The notes under the pieces: model-generated
Database searches by the model: none
What the model was told of the DNA's origin: nothing
Seen by the model: only the letters and a program-made list of their open reading frames with translations
Translations under genes and position numbers: made by a program
From: an uncultured Collinsella sp.
GTDB taxonomy: Bacteria > Actinomycetota > Coriobacteriia > Coriobacteriales > Coriobacteriaceae
Length of the DNA stretch: 64,000 nt
Assembly: GCA_902488525.1 (NCBI GenBank)
Contig: CABTWP010000001.1
Location: 39,934-103,933 of the forward strand
Direction of reading: 5' to 3'
Shown: one piece after another, positions 45,795-52,944 of the stretch
Layout: each line of letters opens with the position of its first letter
Numbering within the stretch: position 1 is the first letter of the stretch

Positions 45795-46225
45795 CAGGCG
45801 CCCGCCGCCTTGGCCTTGCGCTCGCGGTCGGCGAACATGAGGCTCAGCACCCTAGCGCCGTCGCTCTGCGGACGCGCCTGCTGCACCTGGATGGGCACCG
45901 CCTTGCGCGACAGCCCGAGCAGCTCGTTGAGCGCGCGTATCTCGGCTGTCGCCTGCTTGAGCACGGACACGGCGGGGTGCGGGCGCTCCATGATGGCGTG
46001 CCGCCCGTTCTTCGCCTTGACGGGCTTGTAGCCGACGGGGTCGAGCACCTTCACGGACTTGCCCCTGCTCATCGCGTCCTCCGCGGCCTTCGCCACGGCG
46101 TGCCAGTAGCACAGCAGCGCGAGGTTCGGCGCGTCCTCGTCGGAGAAGCGCCCCGATGCGGTTACGCTCGCCCAGATATGCGATTGATAGTCGTCGGATG
46201 CGACCGATTCCGGCATCTCCGGCAT
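45794..46225 (-). CDS. terS: Terminase small subunit (P27-like)
   Basis: ATG 46225, with AGGAGG five bases upstream, gives 143 residues. The middle (HPAVSVLKQATAEIRALNELLGLS) is the P27-family signature. It recognises the packaging site and directs the large subunit. Confidence 0.88.
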   Translation of the reverse strand: MPEMPESVASDDYQSHIWASVTASGRFSDEDAPNLALLCYWHAVAKAAEDAMSRGKSVKVLDPVGYKPVKAKNGRHAIMERPHPAVSVLKQATAEIRALNELLGLSRKAVPIQVQQARPQSDGARVLSLMFADRERKAKAAGA

Positions 46226-46470
46226 CCCGGCCTCCTTTCTCGTGCCCGCATTGTGCGATGCGGGTGAGATTCGCGGCCTACCCCGCCCTGGGGTCATGGG
46301 GCGGGGGGAAATCGGCACTGGCAGCGATGGGTGTCCGTGCACCCCCGGGGAGGGGCAATGCCCCCGCCATCGGCGGCTCAGCGCCCCAAAAAACAGTGAG
46401 GCGCAGCCGAGCAAACGACCGCGCCTCCAGTTTGGCTTTTCAGCCCCGCCTATTCAGTTGTCTCGAGCCT
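46226..46470. other. Candidate packaging (cos) region
   Basis: A 245-base gap between HNH and the small terminase, without a convincing ORF. It holds the palindrome GGGGCAATGCCCC (46352-46364), GGGTG/CACCC and CCCCGCC/GGGGCGG arms. In cos phages with an HNH gene next to terminase the cohesive site is usually close. Position is the only evidence. Confidence 0.35.
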
Positions 46471-46752
46471 TCAGAACAGCCTCGTGCGCCTTATCTCGAC
46501 GGGCCTCGCGTCGCCCGGCATGTGCTTGCCCTTCCTCTGGTTGCAGATGCGGTGCGCCGCGTCGAGGTTCGCGTAGTCCAGCACCGCGCCGCCCCTCGCC
46601 CTCGGCACCACGTGGTCGGCCTCGAAGCTCCACGGCGTGCCGGGCGGCAGGCTGTAGTCTATGGGCTGTCCGCATATGTGGCACGGCCTGCCCTCGGCGC
46701 GGAGCCTCGCCTTGAGCTTGCGCTCGGCGTTGCCGTTGGAGCTCCACGTCAT
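46471..46752 (-). CDS. HNH endonuclease
   Basis: A 93-residue HNH protein: CHICGQPI, FEADHVVPRARGG and NLDAAHRICNQRKGK hold the two zinc-type Cys pairs and the catalytic His. HNH proteins next to terminase assist terminase cutting at cos in HK97-like phages. Confidence 0.9.
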   Translation of the reverse strand: MTWSSNGNAERKLKARLRAEGRPCHICGQPIDYSLPPGTPWSFEADHVVPRARGGAVLDYANLDAAHRICNQRKGKHMPGDARPVEIRRTRLF

Positions 46753-46949
46753 GCCAGGCGCTTCCTCGCGATATAGCGCTTCTTCACCGACAGGGTCGGG
46801 GTCTCGTCGGTGGCGCCTATCTCGATGGTGAGCGTGATGGGCGGCAGCACGAACCTCTCGTCGATGTCTCCCGCCACGTCGTCCGCCATGGACTCCAGCG
46901 GGGCCGTGGCGTCGCGGAGCTGCTGCGCCACCCTCTCGCCGGCGCTCAT
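46749..46949 (-). CDS. Hypothetical phage protein
   Basis: ATG 46949 gives 66 residues. MSAGERVAQQLRDATAPLE followed by LPPITLTIEIGATDETPTL. No family recognised. It is coupled at both ends by four-base overlaps. Confidence 0.5.
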   Translation of the reverse strand: MSAGERVAQQLRDATAPLESMADDVAGDIDERFVLPPITLTIEIGATDETPTLSVKKRYIARKRLA

Positions 46950-47068
46950 GCGACCAGCCCCGCGAGCACCCGCCAGCACCACACGACGGCGGCTGCGCAC
47001 AGCAGCACGAGCGCGGCCATGATGAGGCACCCGATGAGCTTGCCGGCCAGCCTTACGATCCAGTCCAT
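46946..47068 (-). CDS. Small membrane protein
   Basis: A 40-residue ORF with one hydrophobic segment (LIMAALVLLCAAAVVW). GGAGGA lies upstream of the ATG. Coupled to its neighbour by ATGA. Unknown function. Confidence 0.5.
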   Translation of the reverse strand: MDWIVRLAGKLIGCLIMAALVLLCAAAVVWCWRVLAGLVA

Positions 47069-47082
47069 TCAATCCTCCAATC

Positions 47083-47184
47083 TCACCCGCACGCCATGCG
47101 CACGAGAACGGTCAGAACCACGGCGAGCGCCCATGCGGACCTCGCCGCCCAAGCCAGCAGCGCGGTGAGCGCCGCCAGCGGCAT
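47083..47184 (-). CDS. Small membrane protein
   Basis: A 33-residue hydrophobic ORF (MPLAALTALLAWAARSAWAL) whose ATG overlaps the previous stop. Unknown function; one of several miniature membrane proteins in this phage. Confidence 0.45.
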   Translation of the reverse strand: MPLAALTALLAWAARSAWALAVVLTVLVRMACG

Positions 47185-47468
47185 CAGCCACAGAACATGT
47201 CGCACGCCGCCTCCTGCATGTCCCTCATGTGGTCCGCTATCCACGGGAGCGCCCAGTGGGCGACGTCGCCCGGCTCCGCGTCCGCCCCGTCGAACTTCTC
47301 CCGGAAGGCGTCGTCGAACTCCACCTCACAGATGCCGTAGTCGCAGCAGCACTCATACATCTTGGCGCACTCGGCGCAGGTCGGGCCGCGCTCCCCGAAG
47401 CGCCTGTCGATTGCCGCGTCGGAGCATCCGTCCGGGAGGTTGTATCCCGGGTCACAGCTGGAGGCCAA
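47184..47468 (-). CDS. Cysteine-rich hypothetical protein
   Basis: 94 residues with CAECAKMYECCCDYGICEVE and CDMFCG, twelve cysteines in total, suggesting metal binding. Its start overlaps the gene before it. No family recognised. Confidence 0.5.
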   Translation of the reverse strand: MASSCDPGYNLPDGCSDAAIDRRFGERGPTCAECAKMYECCCDYGICEVEFDDAFREKFDGADAEPGDVAHWALPWIADHMRDMQEAACDMFCG

Positions 47469-47640
47469 GGCGGGTCACCTCCTCGCAGTACAACTCGTAC
47501 CGTTCGATGAACCTGTGCGGGTTCTCCGCGATGGCGTCGAGAACATCGGTGAGCGCCATCTCGCCCAGGGGGCGCCCGCCGTCAGTGAGCTCGCTGTCCG
47601 GCACATCGATAATGTGGCGCTCGATTATCTCGAATCTCAT
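47452..47640 (-). CDS. Hypothetical phage protein
   Basis: 62 residues (MRFEIIERHIIDVPDSELT, then MALTDVLDAIAENPHRF). Resembles other short proteins in phage early operons but no family was recognised. Confidence 0.5.
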   Translation of the reverse strand: MRFEIIERHIIDVPDSELTDGGRPLGEMALTDVLDAIAENPHRFIERYELYCEEVTRLGLQL

Positions 47641-47873
47641 TTTGCCTCCCGACTCGTAAGCGCTTTGGGCCTCACGATGTCGCGCGGGTCTTCGCCCATC
47701 GCATTCGCCAGATTGAGCAGCAGGTTCATCTTCACTTCCCTGCCGCCGCGGATGGCGTGGCTCAGGCTGCTGAGGTTTACCCCGGCGGCGCGCGCCAGCT
47801 GCTTCAGCGGGACGTGGTTGTCGATGCGCCAGTGGGCGATCTTGTCGGCGTCCAGAACGTACTCCGTGCTCAT
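47637..47873 (-). CDS. HTH (XRE-like) DNA-binding protein
   Basis: ATG 47873 gives 78 residues. LKQLARAAGVNLSSLSHAIRG is a clear Cro/C1-type helix-turn-helix. It lies in the distal early operon, close to terminase, and may regulate the early-to-late transition; this is inferred from position. Confidence 0.75.
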   Translation of the reverse strand: MSTEYVLDADKIAHWRIDNHVPLKQLARAAGVNLSSLSHAIRGGREVKMNLLLNLANAMGEDPRDIVRPKALTSREAK

Positions 47874-48220
47874 GGCTTCACGACCGTCCTCCCGCACTGC
47901 GGGCAATTGTTCCAGACGCCGCTCACGTGGTAATGCTCCTCGTCCTCGACCCTGCATCCGCAGACCGAGCACTCGAAGCCGTTGTCGCAGGCTCCCATTT
48001 CGTTCTCGTCGTAGACGTTCTCGCACTCGCCTCGGTCGATAAGGTCGGCGAGGACGTCGAATCCGCACTCGCCGTCCGGCAGACACTCGTCGATGGCCGT
48101 GAGATACATGCTCTGGTAGAGAATCAGGTCCTGCGGGAACCAACTGCGTCCGCCGAAGAATTCCTTCTTTTTCTCGCGTAGCCTCTTCGCCGTCTCGCGG
48201 CGCACATCATCGGTAATCAT
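47870..48220 (-). CDS. Zinc-finger-like hypothetical protein
   Basis: 116 residues. The C-terminal part has CSVCGCRVEDEEHYHVSG and WNNCPQCGRTVV, forming a possible zinc ribbon. The N-terminal part is helical (RRETAKRLREKKKEFF). No named family recognised. Confidence 0.55.
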   Translation of the reverse strand: MITDDVRRETAKRLREKKKEFFGGRSWFPQDLILYQSMYLTAIDECLPDGECGFDVLADLIDRGECENVYDENEMGACDNGFECSVCGCRVEDEEHYHVSGVWNNCPQCGRTVVKP

Positions 48221-48486
48221 TCGCCCTCCTTGGATATGGCCATCGCCACGTACTTCTGGGCGAGGCCCTCGAAGCCGTCGAGGATGTAGTCGATTCGGTA
48301 GGCCGCCCCGTTGAGCGGGTGCCTTGCAGCCGCCCCGACGGCATAGCCTTCGTTCGTGACTACGTCGAATACGATCTTGTCGCCGACCTTGAAGTTACGG
48401 TCGTTCCTGCGAATCTCGAACGTCTTGGTGCCGTTCATGATTGCGTCGGCGTATTTGATAAGGACCTTGAGTCGATGCGTCGTCAT
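48217..48486 (-). CDS. DUF3850 (ASCH-like) protein
   Basis: ATG 48486 gives 89 residues. HRLKVLIKYADAIMNGTKTF, then EIRRNDRNFKVGDKIVFD, are diagnostic of DUF3850, a small ASCH-like RNA-binding fold common in phages. Role unknown. Confidence 0.82.
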   Translation of the reverse strand: MTTHRLKVLIKYADAIMNGTKTFEIRRNDRNFKVGDKIVFDVVTNEGYAVGAAARHPLNGAAYRIDYILDGFEGLAQKYVAMAISKEGE

Positions 48487-48677
48487 TGGTCCACCTTCTT
48501 TGTGAGGTCTCGTCCGCAGAACGGGCAGTAGTTGATCGGGATGCTCCATGCGTACGGAGGGTCGACGACGATGATGTGCTCGCCGGTGTCCATCTCGTCA
48601 ATCCGCATCTCGACACCCTCGTCGTAATCGCCGAAGTTGAGTCGCGTCTTACCGCACATCACACAACCGTTAGCCAT
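48483..48677 (-). CDS. Zinc-ribbon hypothetical protein
   Basis: 64 residues from ATG 48677 (a GTG at 48686 is also open). CVMCGKTRL and NYCPFCGRDL give a two-knuckle zinc ribbon. Phage early protein of unknown function. Confidence 0.55.
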   Translation of the reverse strand: MANGCVMCGKTRLNFGDYDEGVEMRIDEMDTGEHIIVVDPPYAWSIPINYCPFCGRDLTKKVDQ

Positions 48678-49092
48678 CGTCCTCACCCCTCAGCTTGCGG
48701 ATGCGGGACAAGATGTTTTTCCATGCAACCTTATTGCAGTAGCTGGAATCGAATCCGTTCCTCTTTTTGCACTCTCGGCAATTTTTACCGACACTATTGA
48801 AATAGCCGCAAGTCATAGAGTCGAAATTGTCTGGTCTTGGCATGCCAATCGCCCTGCCCAAATCCTCTTCCAACTTCTCCCAGCTATCGGGCGATGTGAG
48901 GTGCAGCCTCGTCGCTGCAATACGATGCGTAGAGGTCAATGAACCAAAATGCCCAAAGAACCACCATTCATCGGTCACACGCATATACATGGATTTGTCA
49001 GTGAAGAACTCGATTCCATCACTGTCGTACAGTACTTTGGTATCTAGCGGAATCTCTCGCCCTTCGGCGTCTCTGGGCAGCTCGGCGCTCAT
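48670..49092 (-). CDS. Hypothetical phage protein
   Basis: 140 residues. N-terminal LPRDAEGREIPLDTKVLYD resembles phage DUF-type beta proteins; C-terminal CRECKKRNGFDSSYCNKVAW has cysteines. The gene is more AT-rich than its neighbours, a hint of separate acquisition. Confidence 0.5.
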   Translation of the reverse strand: MSAELPRDAEGREIPLDTKVLYDSDGIEFFTDKSMYMRVTDEWWFFGHFGSLTSTHRIAATRLHLTSPDSWEKLEEDLGRAIGMPRPDNFDSMTCGYFNSVGKNCRECKKRNGFDSSYCNKVAWKNILSRIRKLRGEDDG

Positions 49093-49427
49093 CCGTACAT
49101 CACCTCGAGCCCGTATTCGGCAGCGGCATCATGCTCGATACGGCATCCGCGTGCGTTCTCCCAGCCCGGGCAGAAATAGATAACATTGCACGAGCTCATG
49201 CTCTCGAGTGACATTGCGAGGTAGTGCAGTGGAATATACAGCGGAATCTTCATGTTGCTGTGCCCCTTCATGTCTTCATCAGTGAACAGTGTGTTCACGA
49301 CCTCGTAGCCCATGCCCTCAAGTACAGCGACGGCCTTGTCTCTTGTCTCGACGATCTCCTCATGGGTCTTACCGGCCATAGGCTGTGAGATCATCGCTTT
49401 CTTCTTCGCTTTCATCTTTTCCTCCAT
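49089..49427 (-). CDS. DUF4406 (nucleoside 2-deoxyribosyltransferase-like) protein
   Basis: 112 residues. KAMISQPMAGKTHEEIVETR and NVIYFCPGWENARGCRIEHD are typical of DUF4406, a family related to nucleoside 2-deoxyribosyltransferases. It could modify nucleotides or serve counter-defence; the actual role is not known. AT-rich relative to neighbours. Confidence 0.8.
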   Translation of the reverse strand: MEEKMKAKKKAMISQPMAGKTHEEIVETRDKAVAVLEGMGYEVVNTLFTDEDMKGHSNMKIPLYIPLHYLAMSLESMSSCNVIYFCPGWENARGCRIEHDAAAEYGLEVMYG

Positions 49428-49430
49428 TTC

Positions 49431-49733
49431 TTAGAGCCTCCCGCGGCTCCCGTTCCTCTCGTCCATGCGCCGGATGGCGTCGTCGACCTCGCCCTGCGTG
49501 GCGCCGACGGCTGCCAGCAGGTTGACGGTGGCCTGCACGGTGTCCAGGCACTCGTCTATGAGGTCGTCGCGCATGTCCCTCCAAGCCGAGAAGAACGGGC
49601 TGCGGCGCATGCTGTCCAACTCCTGCCACGCGCCGAACACCTCGACAGCCTCCTCGAGCGGCTTGAGGGCCTGCGCCTTGTCGTCCCTCACCTCGCGGAA
49701 AGTTCGCAGGTTGAGCAGGTAGCCGTCAGTCAT
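49431..49733 (-). CDS. MazG-like nucleotide pyrophosphohydrolase
   Basis: 100 residues. KPLEEAVEVFGAWQE and DECLDTVQATVNLLAAVG match the all-alpha MazG-like phage family, acidic residues binding magnesium. Proposed to hydrolyse noncanonical or alarmone nucleotides. Next to the DUF4406 gene, suggesting a nucleotide-metabolism pair. Confidence 0.7.
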   Translation of the reverse strand: MTDGYLLNLRTFREVRDDKAQALKPLEEAVEVFGAWQELDSMRRSPFFSAWRDMRDDLIDECLDTVQATVNLLAAVGATQGEVDDAIRRMDERNGSRGRL

Positions 49734-49923
49734 AGTTCCTCTTCTCCAGTCCCATGAGCGCGGCGATGTCCGCCACGCTCTTGTCGTAGTCGACTATCGC
49801 CTCGTCGGCGATCTCCGGCCCCGCGAGCCGCCACAGGGACGCGCTCATGCCCTCGAGGTACCCGACGGCCCTCACGGCCTTGAGGATGTTCCGGGCCTCC
49901 CCGTTCCAGTCGATTACGCTCAT
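49726..49923 (-). CDS. Hypothetical phage protein
   Basis: ATG 49923 gives 65 residues, helical (NILKAVRAVGYLEGMSASL). It overlaps the Cys-rich gene before it by four bases. No family recognised. Confidence 0.5.
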   Translation of the reverse strand: MSVIDWNGEARNILKAVRAVGYLEGMSASLWRLAGPEIADEAIVDYDKSVADIAALMGLEKRNYD

Positions 49924-50117
49924 CGCGCCTCCCAGTAGTTGCATACGGCCTCCGCCTGCGTCCTGTGCACGAACTCGGGCCTTCGCCCGCACTCGTACTC
50001 CGTGCGCTCCACGCCGTGGACGGTGCGCAGCACCGTCGCGCAGCAGTGCGAGCAGTTCTCGCAGCGCTCCTCCCGGAGTCCGTCCGCATAGATGTCTGGT
50101 CTCTCGTTCCCCGCCAT
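49920..50117 (-). CDS. Cysteine-rich hypothetical protein
   Basis: ATG 50117 gives 65 residues. RCENCSHCCATVLR and RTEYECGRRPEF hold metal-binding cysteines. Similar short Cys-rich proteins are common in gut actinobacterial phages. Function unknown. Confidence 0.55.
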   Translation of the reverse strand: MAGNERPDIYADGLREERCENCSHCCATVLRTVHGVERTEYECGRRPEFVHRTQAEAVCNYWEAR

Positions 50118-50338
50118 CTGTATCCCCTCTTCCCGTACCTTCCGTCGTTCACCATGTTCCTGACGTGGCGCCGCATGTCCTGCGCCGCCTGGTCGCCCTC
50201 GGGCGGCAGCTTCCGCCCGCTCGCGCACTCGACGCAGTGGATGCGCCAGCCGCCGCGGTAGCGCTCGAAGTGCCCGAACCCGGGAGGCGTCCACCTGCCG
50301 CACTTGCGGCAGTAGCCGCCGTAGACGTTCCTAGCCAT
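50118..50338 (-). CDS. Zinc-ribbon protein, frame possibly broken
   Basis: MARNVYGGYCRKCGRWTPPG and HCVECASGRKLPP look like a genuine zinc-ribbon protein of about 70 residues. However no stop occurs where the next gene starts; the frame runs open to 49730 through two genes in another frame with Arg/Ala-rich, unnatural sequence. A lost stop or a small insertion or deletion near 50117 is likely. The given left end is an estimate. Confidence 0.4.
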
Positions 50339-50368
50339 TCCCCTGCTCCTTCCTGTACTTGCCGCCCA

Positions 50369-50647
50369 TCACCGGCACCTCCCGATGCTCTTCAGGTACA
50401 GGTTGTTGCGGCGCGAGCGGGCGAGTGCGCGACGGCGGCGGCGCTGCCACTTCGGGTCGAGCGCCTTCGCGAGCTTCCTCATGAGACGGCGGGCGTCTCG
50501 GAACACGCGCGAGATGCTCTCCCACAGCATCTCGGCGACGGCCTTCGCGGCATCGCAGATTGCCTCCAGCAACCGCGTCGCCGCCCAGCTAAGCGTCCCG
50601 GGGTATGGCGTCTCGGACGTCTCGCCGGTCTTCTTCTCGTCGGTCAT
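50369..50647 (-). CDS. Hypothetical basic phage protein
   Basis: ATG 50647, with AAGGA seven bases upstream, gives 92 residues. A helical middle (ATRLLEAICDAAKAVAEML) and a strongly basic end (KWQRRRRRALARSRRN). Might bind nucleic acid. No family recognised. Confidence 0.5.
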   Translation of the reverse strand: MTDEKKTGETSETPYPGTLSWAATRLLEAICDAAKAVAEMLWESISRVFRDARRLMRKLAKALDPKWQRRRRRALARSRRNNLYLKSIGRCR

Positions 50648-50669
50648 CGGTATTCCTTCCATTCGGTTC

Positions 50670-51068
50670 CTATTCGCATTCATAGACATCGCGGGCCATT
50701 GATTCCGCGAGCGCGCGCATGTCGGTCACCTCGGCGCACTCCGCGCCGAAGAACATGCCCAGCTCGCCCCTCTTGTGCCTGTCGCACCGGTACGCCCGGC
50801 AGATCTCGGGCCTCGCGGCGTAGACCGCGCACTCGCGCCCGTCCGTTAGGTACGGGCACAGCAGGTCGTACTCCGCCCTGGGCTCGGCGGGCTCGATTCC
50901 GTTCCGGCGCACGTACACCTCGAGGCGCACCCGGTCGAACGGGCTCACGGGCAGGAAGCGCGAGCAGCACTCGCCGCAGCCCCTGCAGTCGCCCGAGTAC
51001 AGGTCGGTCACGTCGTCGCTCTGGAGCCCGGCGTGGATGGCCGCGGCGATGGCCTTCTCGTCATTCAT
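50670..51068 (-). CDS. YkgJ-family cysteine cluster protein
   Basis: ATG 51068 gives 132 residues. SGDCRGCGECCSRFLPVS, CPYLTDGRECAVYAARPEIC and RCDRHKRG form the YkgJ/UPF0153 Cys cluster that may hold an iron-sulphur or zinc site. Found mainly in cellular genomes but also in phages of gut actinobacteria. Role unknown. Confidence 0.8.
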   Translation of the reverse strand: MNDEKAIAAAIHAGLQSDDVTDLYSGDCRGCGECCSRFLPVSPFDRVRLEVYVRRNGIEPAEPRAEYDLLCPYLTDGRECAVYAARPEICRAYRCDRHKRGELGMFFGAECAEVTDMRALAESMARDVYECE

Positions 51069-51105
51069 CGGCCCGCCCTGCCGCTCCTGTCGGGCACGGC
51101 GGCCT

Positions 51106-51516
51106 CTACTCGGCACTCTTGGCCACCTTCTTGTCGTAGATCTTCTTGAGGTCCCGGCGCATGAACCGGGTGAACTCCTCCTCGCCGACGCCGTCCGCCA
51201 GCGCCACATATCGCATCGCATCGTGGCACCATTCGTCGAAGTCGAGCAGCCTTCCGCTGAACGCGCTCTTGACGTCCGTGACCTCGGCGTAGGTGAAGCG
51301 GATCAGCATCTCCTCGCGCATGACCTTGTCGGCCAGCGCCTCGATGGGCGTCTTGGGGCGGTTGATAATCCGGCTGTAGCCGTTCGCCCTCTTTGTCATA
51401 GCGTCGAGCTGCTTGAACAGCTTGTTGTTCTCGGCCGCGAGGCGCTCGTTGCGGCGCTGCTCGTAGTCAAGCTCGGCGAGCACGTACTGCTCGCAGTTGG
51501 TGATCTCCATCGTCAT
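51106..51516 (-). CDS. Hypothetical phage protein
   Basis: 136 residues from ATG 51516 (or ATG 51510). An N-terminal coiled coil (YEQRRNERLAAENNKLFKQL) is followed by a mixed domain. Start overlaps the gene before. No family recognised. Confidence 0.5.
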   Translation of the reverse strand: MTMEITNCEQYVLAELDYEQRRNERLAAENNKLFKQLDAMTKRANGYSRIINRPKTPIEALADKVMREEMLIRFTYAEVTDVKSAFSGRLLDFDEWCHDAMRYVALADGVGEEEFTRFMRRDLKKIYDKKVAKSAE

Positions 51517-51965
51517 TTCACCTCTCGGATGATCTCGTTTCCGTAACGGTCGGTGATGGCCCAGTAGCCGAACATGTAGAGGTCGGGGCTGTGCGGCAGA
51601 TACTCCCTGAGCAGCGTGCCGGACCACCATGCCTCCTCGGCCGCCCCGGTTCGCCATACCCACTCGGCGTGCAGGCCGCCGTCGTGGAACTTCCCGTGGC
51701 AGCCGGTCGTGCCGGAGCCGCACAGGGCGAACAGCGGGCTGCGCAGCTCCCACACCCCGTTTGGCGTGACGAGCCTGAACGTCTTCCCCCCCGAGCGCCG
51801 CGCGACGTGGTGGCAGTTGCAGGCTCGCCTGCCGCACACCGCGCACCGGGCCTGCGTCGGCTCGTATGCCGTGCCGTGCGTGTACCTCGCCCCGAGGTGC
51901 GGCTTGCCGTAGAGCTCGGCGCGCTCCTTGGACCAGCCCCTGAGGACTCCCGCGTCGACCGTCAT
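51513..51965 (-). CDS. HNH-like zinc-binding protein
   Basis: ATG 51965 gives 150 residues. CAVCGRRACNCHHVARRSGG and FALCGSGTTGCHGKFHDGG follow the HNH pattern of two Cys pairs with His residues. Could be a recombination-associated nuclease of the early module. Moderate certainty. Confidence 0.6.
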   Translation of the reverse strand: MTVDAGVLRGWSKERAELYGKPHLGARYTHGTAYEPTQARCAVCGRRACNCHHVARRSGGKTFRLVTPNGVWELRSPLFALCGSGTTGCHGKFHDGGLHAEWVWRTGAAEEAWWSGTLLREYLPHSPDLYMFGYWAITDRYGNEIIREVK

Positions 51966-52834
51966 CGGAGCCTCCCCTCGCACGCGGCGCGGGCGGCCAG
52001 CAGCCTCCGCGCGTCCTGGTACAGCCCGAACTGGTCCCTGCTCGCGGTCGTGCCGCGCGGGGCCTCGACCTTGGCCGGGTCGATGCCCGGGTGCTCGGAC
52101 GCCCACCGGCGCTCCTGCTCGGCAAGCGCCTCCTCGGGCGTCCTGGTCGGCCTGAACGTCGCGGCCTCGACCTCCGAGGCGGTGGGCTTGCCCCTCGCCC
52201 GGTCATCGGCGTCGATGCGCTTCTGGCGCCTTGACCAGTCGAGCGCCAGGGCGCCCCAGTTGCTCACCGGCTGGCCGTTGCTCTTGACCCAGCCCTGCGA
52301 CTCGAAAAAGGCCCAGAAGGCGTCCGGGTCGCCGCTCAGGCAGTTGGCGCCGAAGTACCCGCGGGCCTCGTCGAGGGTCGGCGGCTCGAACTCGGGCGGC
52401 GCGGCGGGGGCATCGCCCCCATCACAGGACAGCTCAGCACAATCCAGTTCAGGACAGGACAGGACAGGGTAGGTTAGGTTAGGGTTTTCACTTTCCGAAA
52501 CCTGCGTTTCGGGTTTGTCTGAAACTGGTTTCACGTTTGGAAAACCTAGGTTTTCACTTTCGGAAACCTCGGTTTCGGGTTTGTCTGAAACTGGTTTCTT
52601 ACGCGGGCGGCCGCCCTTGCCGCCCCTGCCGCGCGCGTCCTTGGAGTTGTCGATGGCGTTCTTCATGGCCTTGAAGACGCGGCGGAGGTGCTTCGGGAGG
52701 TCGGGTTCGACTCCGTGCAGGCCGTACATCATGATCGCGTCGGCGAGCACCGCGCGGTCGCGCATGTCCTCGGGGTCACTCTCGTCGAAGTCGTCGTAGA
52801 CCTCGGCGAAGCTGTCGAACACGGTGAATGCCAT
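51962..52834 (-). CDS. DUF6291-like putative replication protein
   Basis: ATG 52834 gives 290 residues. The N-terminal 90 residues (DMRDRAVLADAIMMYGLHGVE, KAMKNAIDNSKDARGRGGKG) match DUF6291-type phage proteins. Two imperfect copies of KPVSDKPETxVSESEN form the linker. The C-terminal part (SGDPDAFWAFFESQGWVKSN, NWGALALDWSRRQ) resembles the end of phage replication initiators. A role as initiator is inferred; no separate helicase gene is seen. Confidence 0.6.
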   Translation of the reverse strand: MAFTVFDSFAEVYDDFDESDPEDMRDRAVLADAIMMYGLHGVEPDLPKHLRRVFKAMKNAIDNSKDARGRGGKGGRPRKKPVSDKPETEVSESENLGFPNVKPVSDKPETQVSESENPNLTYPVLSCPELDCAELSCDGGDAPAAPPEFEPPTLDEARGYFGANCLSGDPDAFWAFFESQGWVKSNGQPVSNWGALALDWSRRQKRIDADDRARGKPTASEVEAATFRPTRTPEEALAEQERRWASEHPGIDPAKVEAPRGTTASRDQFGLYQDARRLLAARAACEGRLR

Positions 52835-52944
52835 CAGAACCACCCCCAGAGAAGCGAAGAGAAGAACAGGAAACCCGCGGAGAAGGAGGCGGCGAACAGG
52901 GCCGCCTCCCAGTGGTCGCGGATGATATCGGGTACGCGCCCCAT
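52834..52944 (-). CDS. Small membrane protein
   Basis: A 36-residue ORF between SSB and the DUF6291-like gene, overlapping both by one to a few bases. A hydrophobic segment (LFAASFSAGFLFFSSLLWG). Unknown function. Confidence 0.5.
   Translation of the reverse strand: MGRVPDIIRDHWEAALFAASFSAGFLFFSSLLWGWF

Noticed and set aside
47637..47873. HTH protein as the main prophage repressor
   Set aside because: It is in the distal early operon without a divergent promoter. The plus-strand gene at 57664 next to the recombinase and facing the Cro-like gene fits better.
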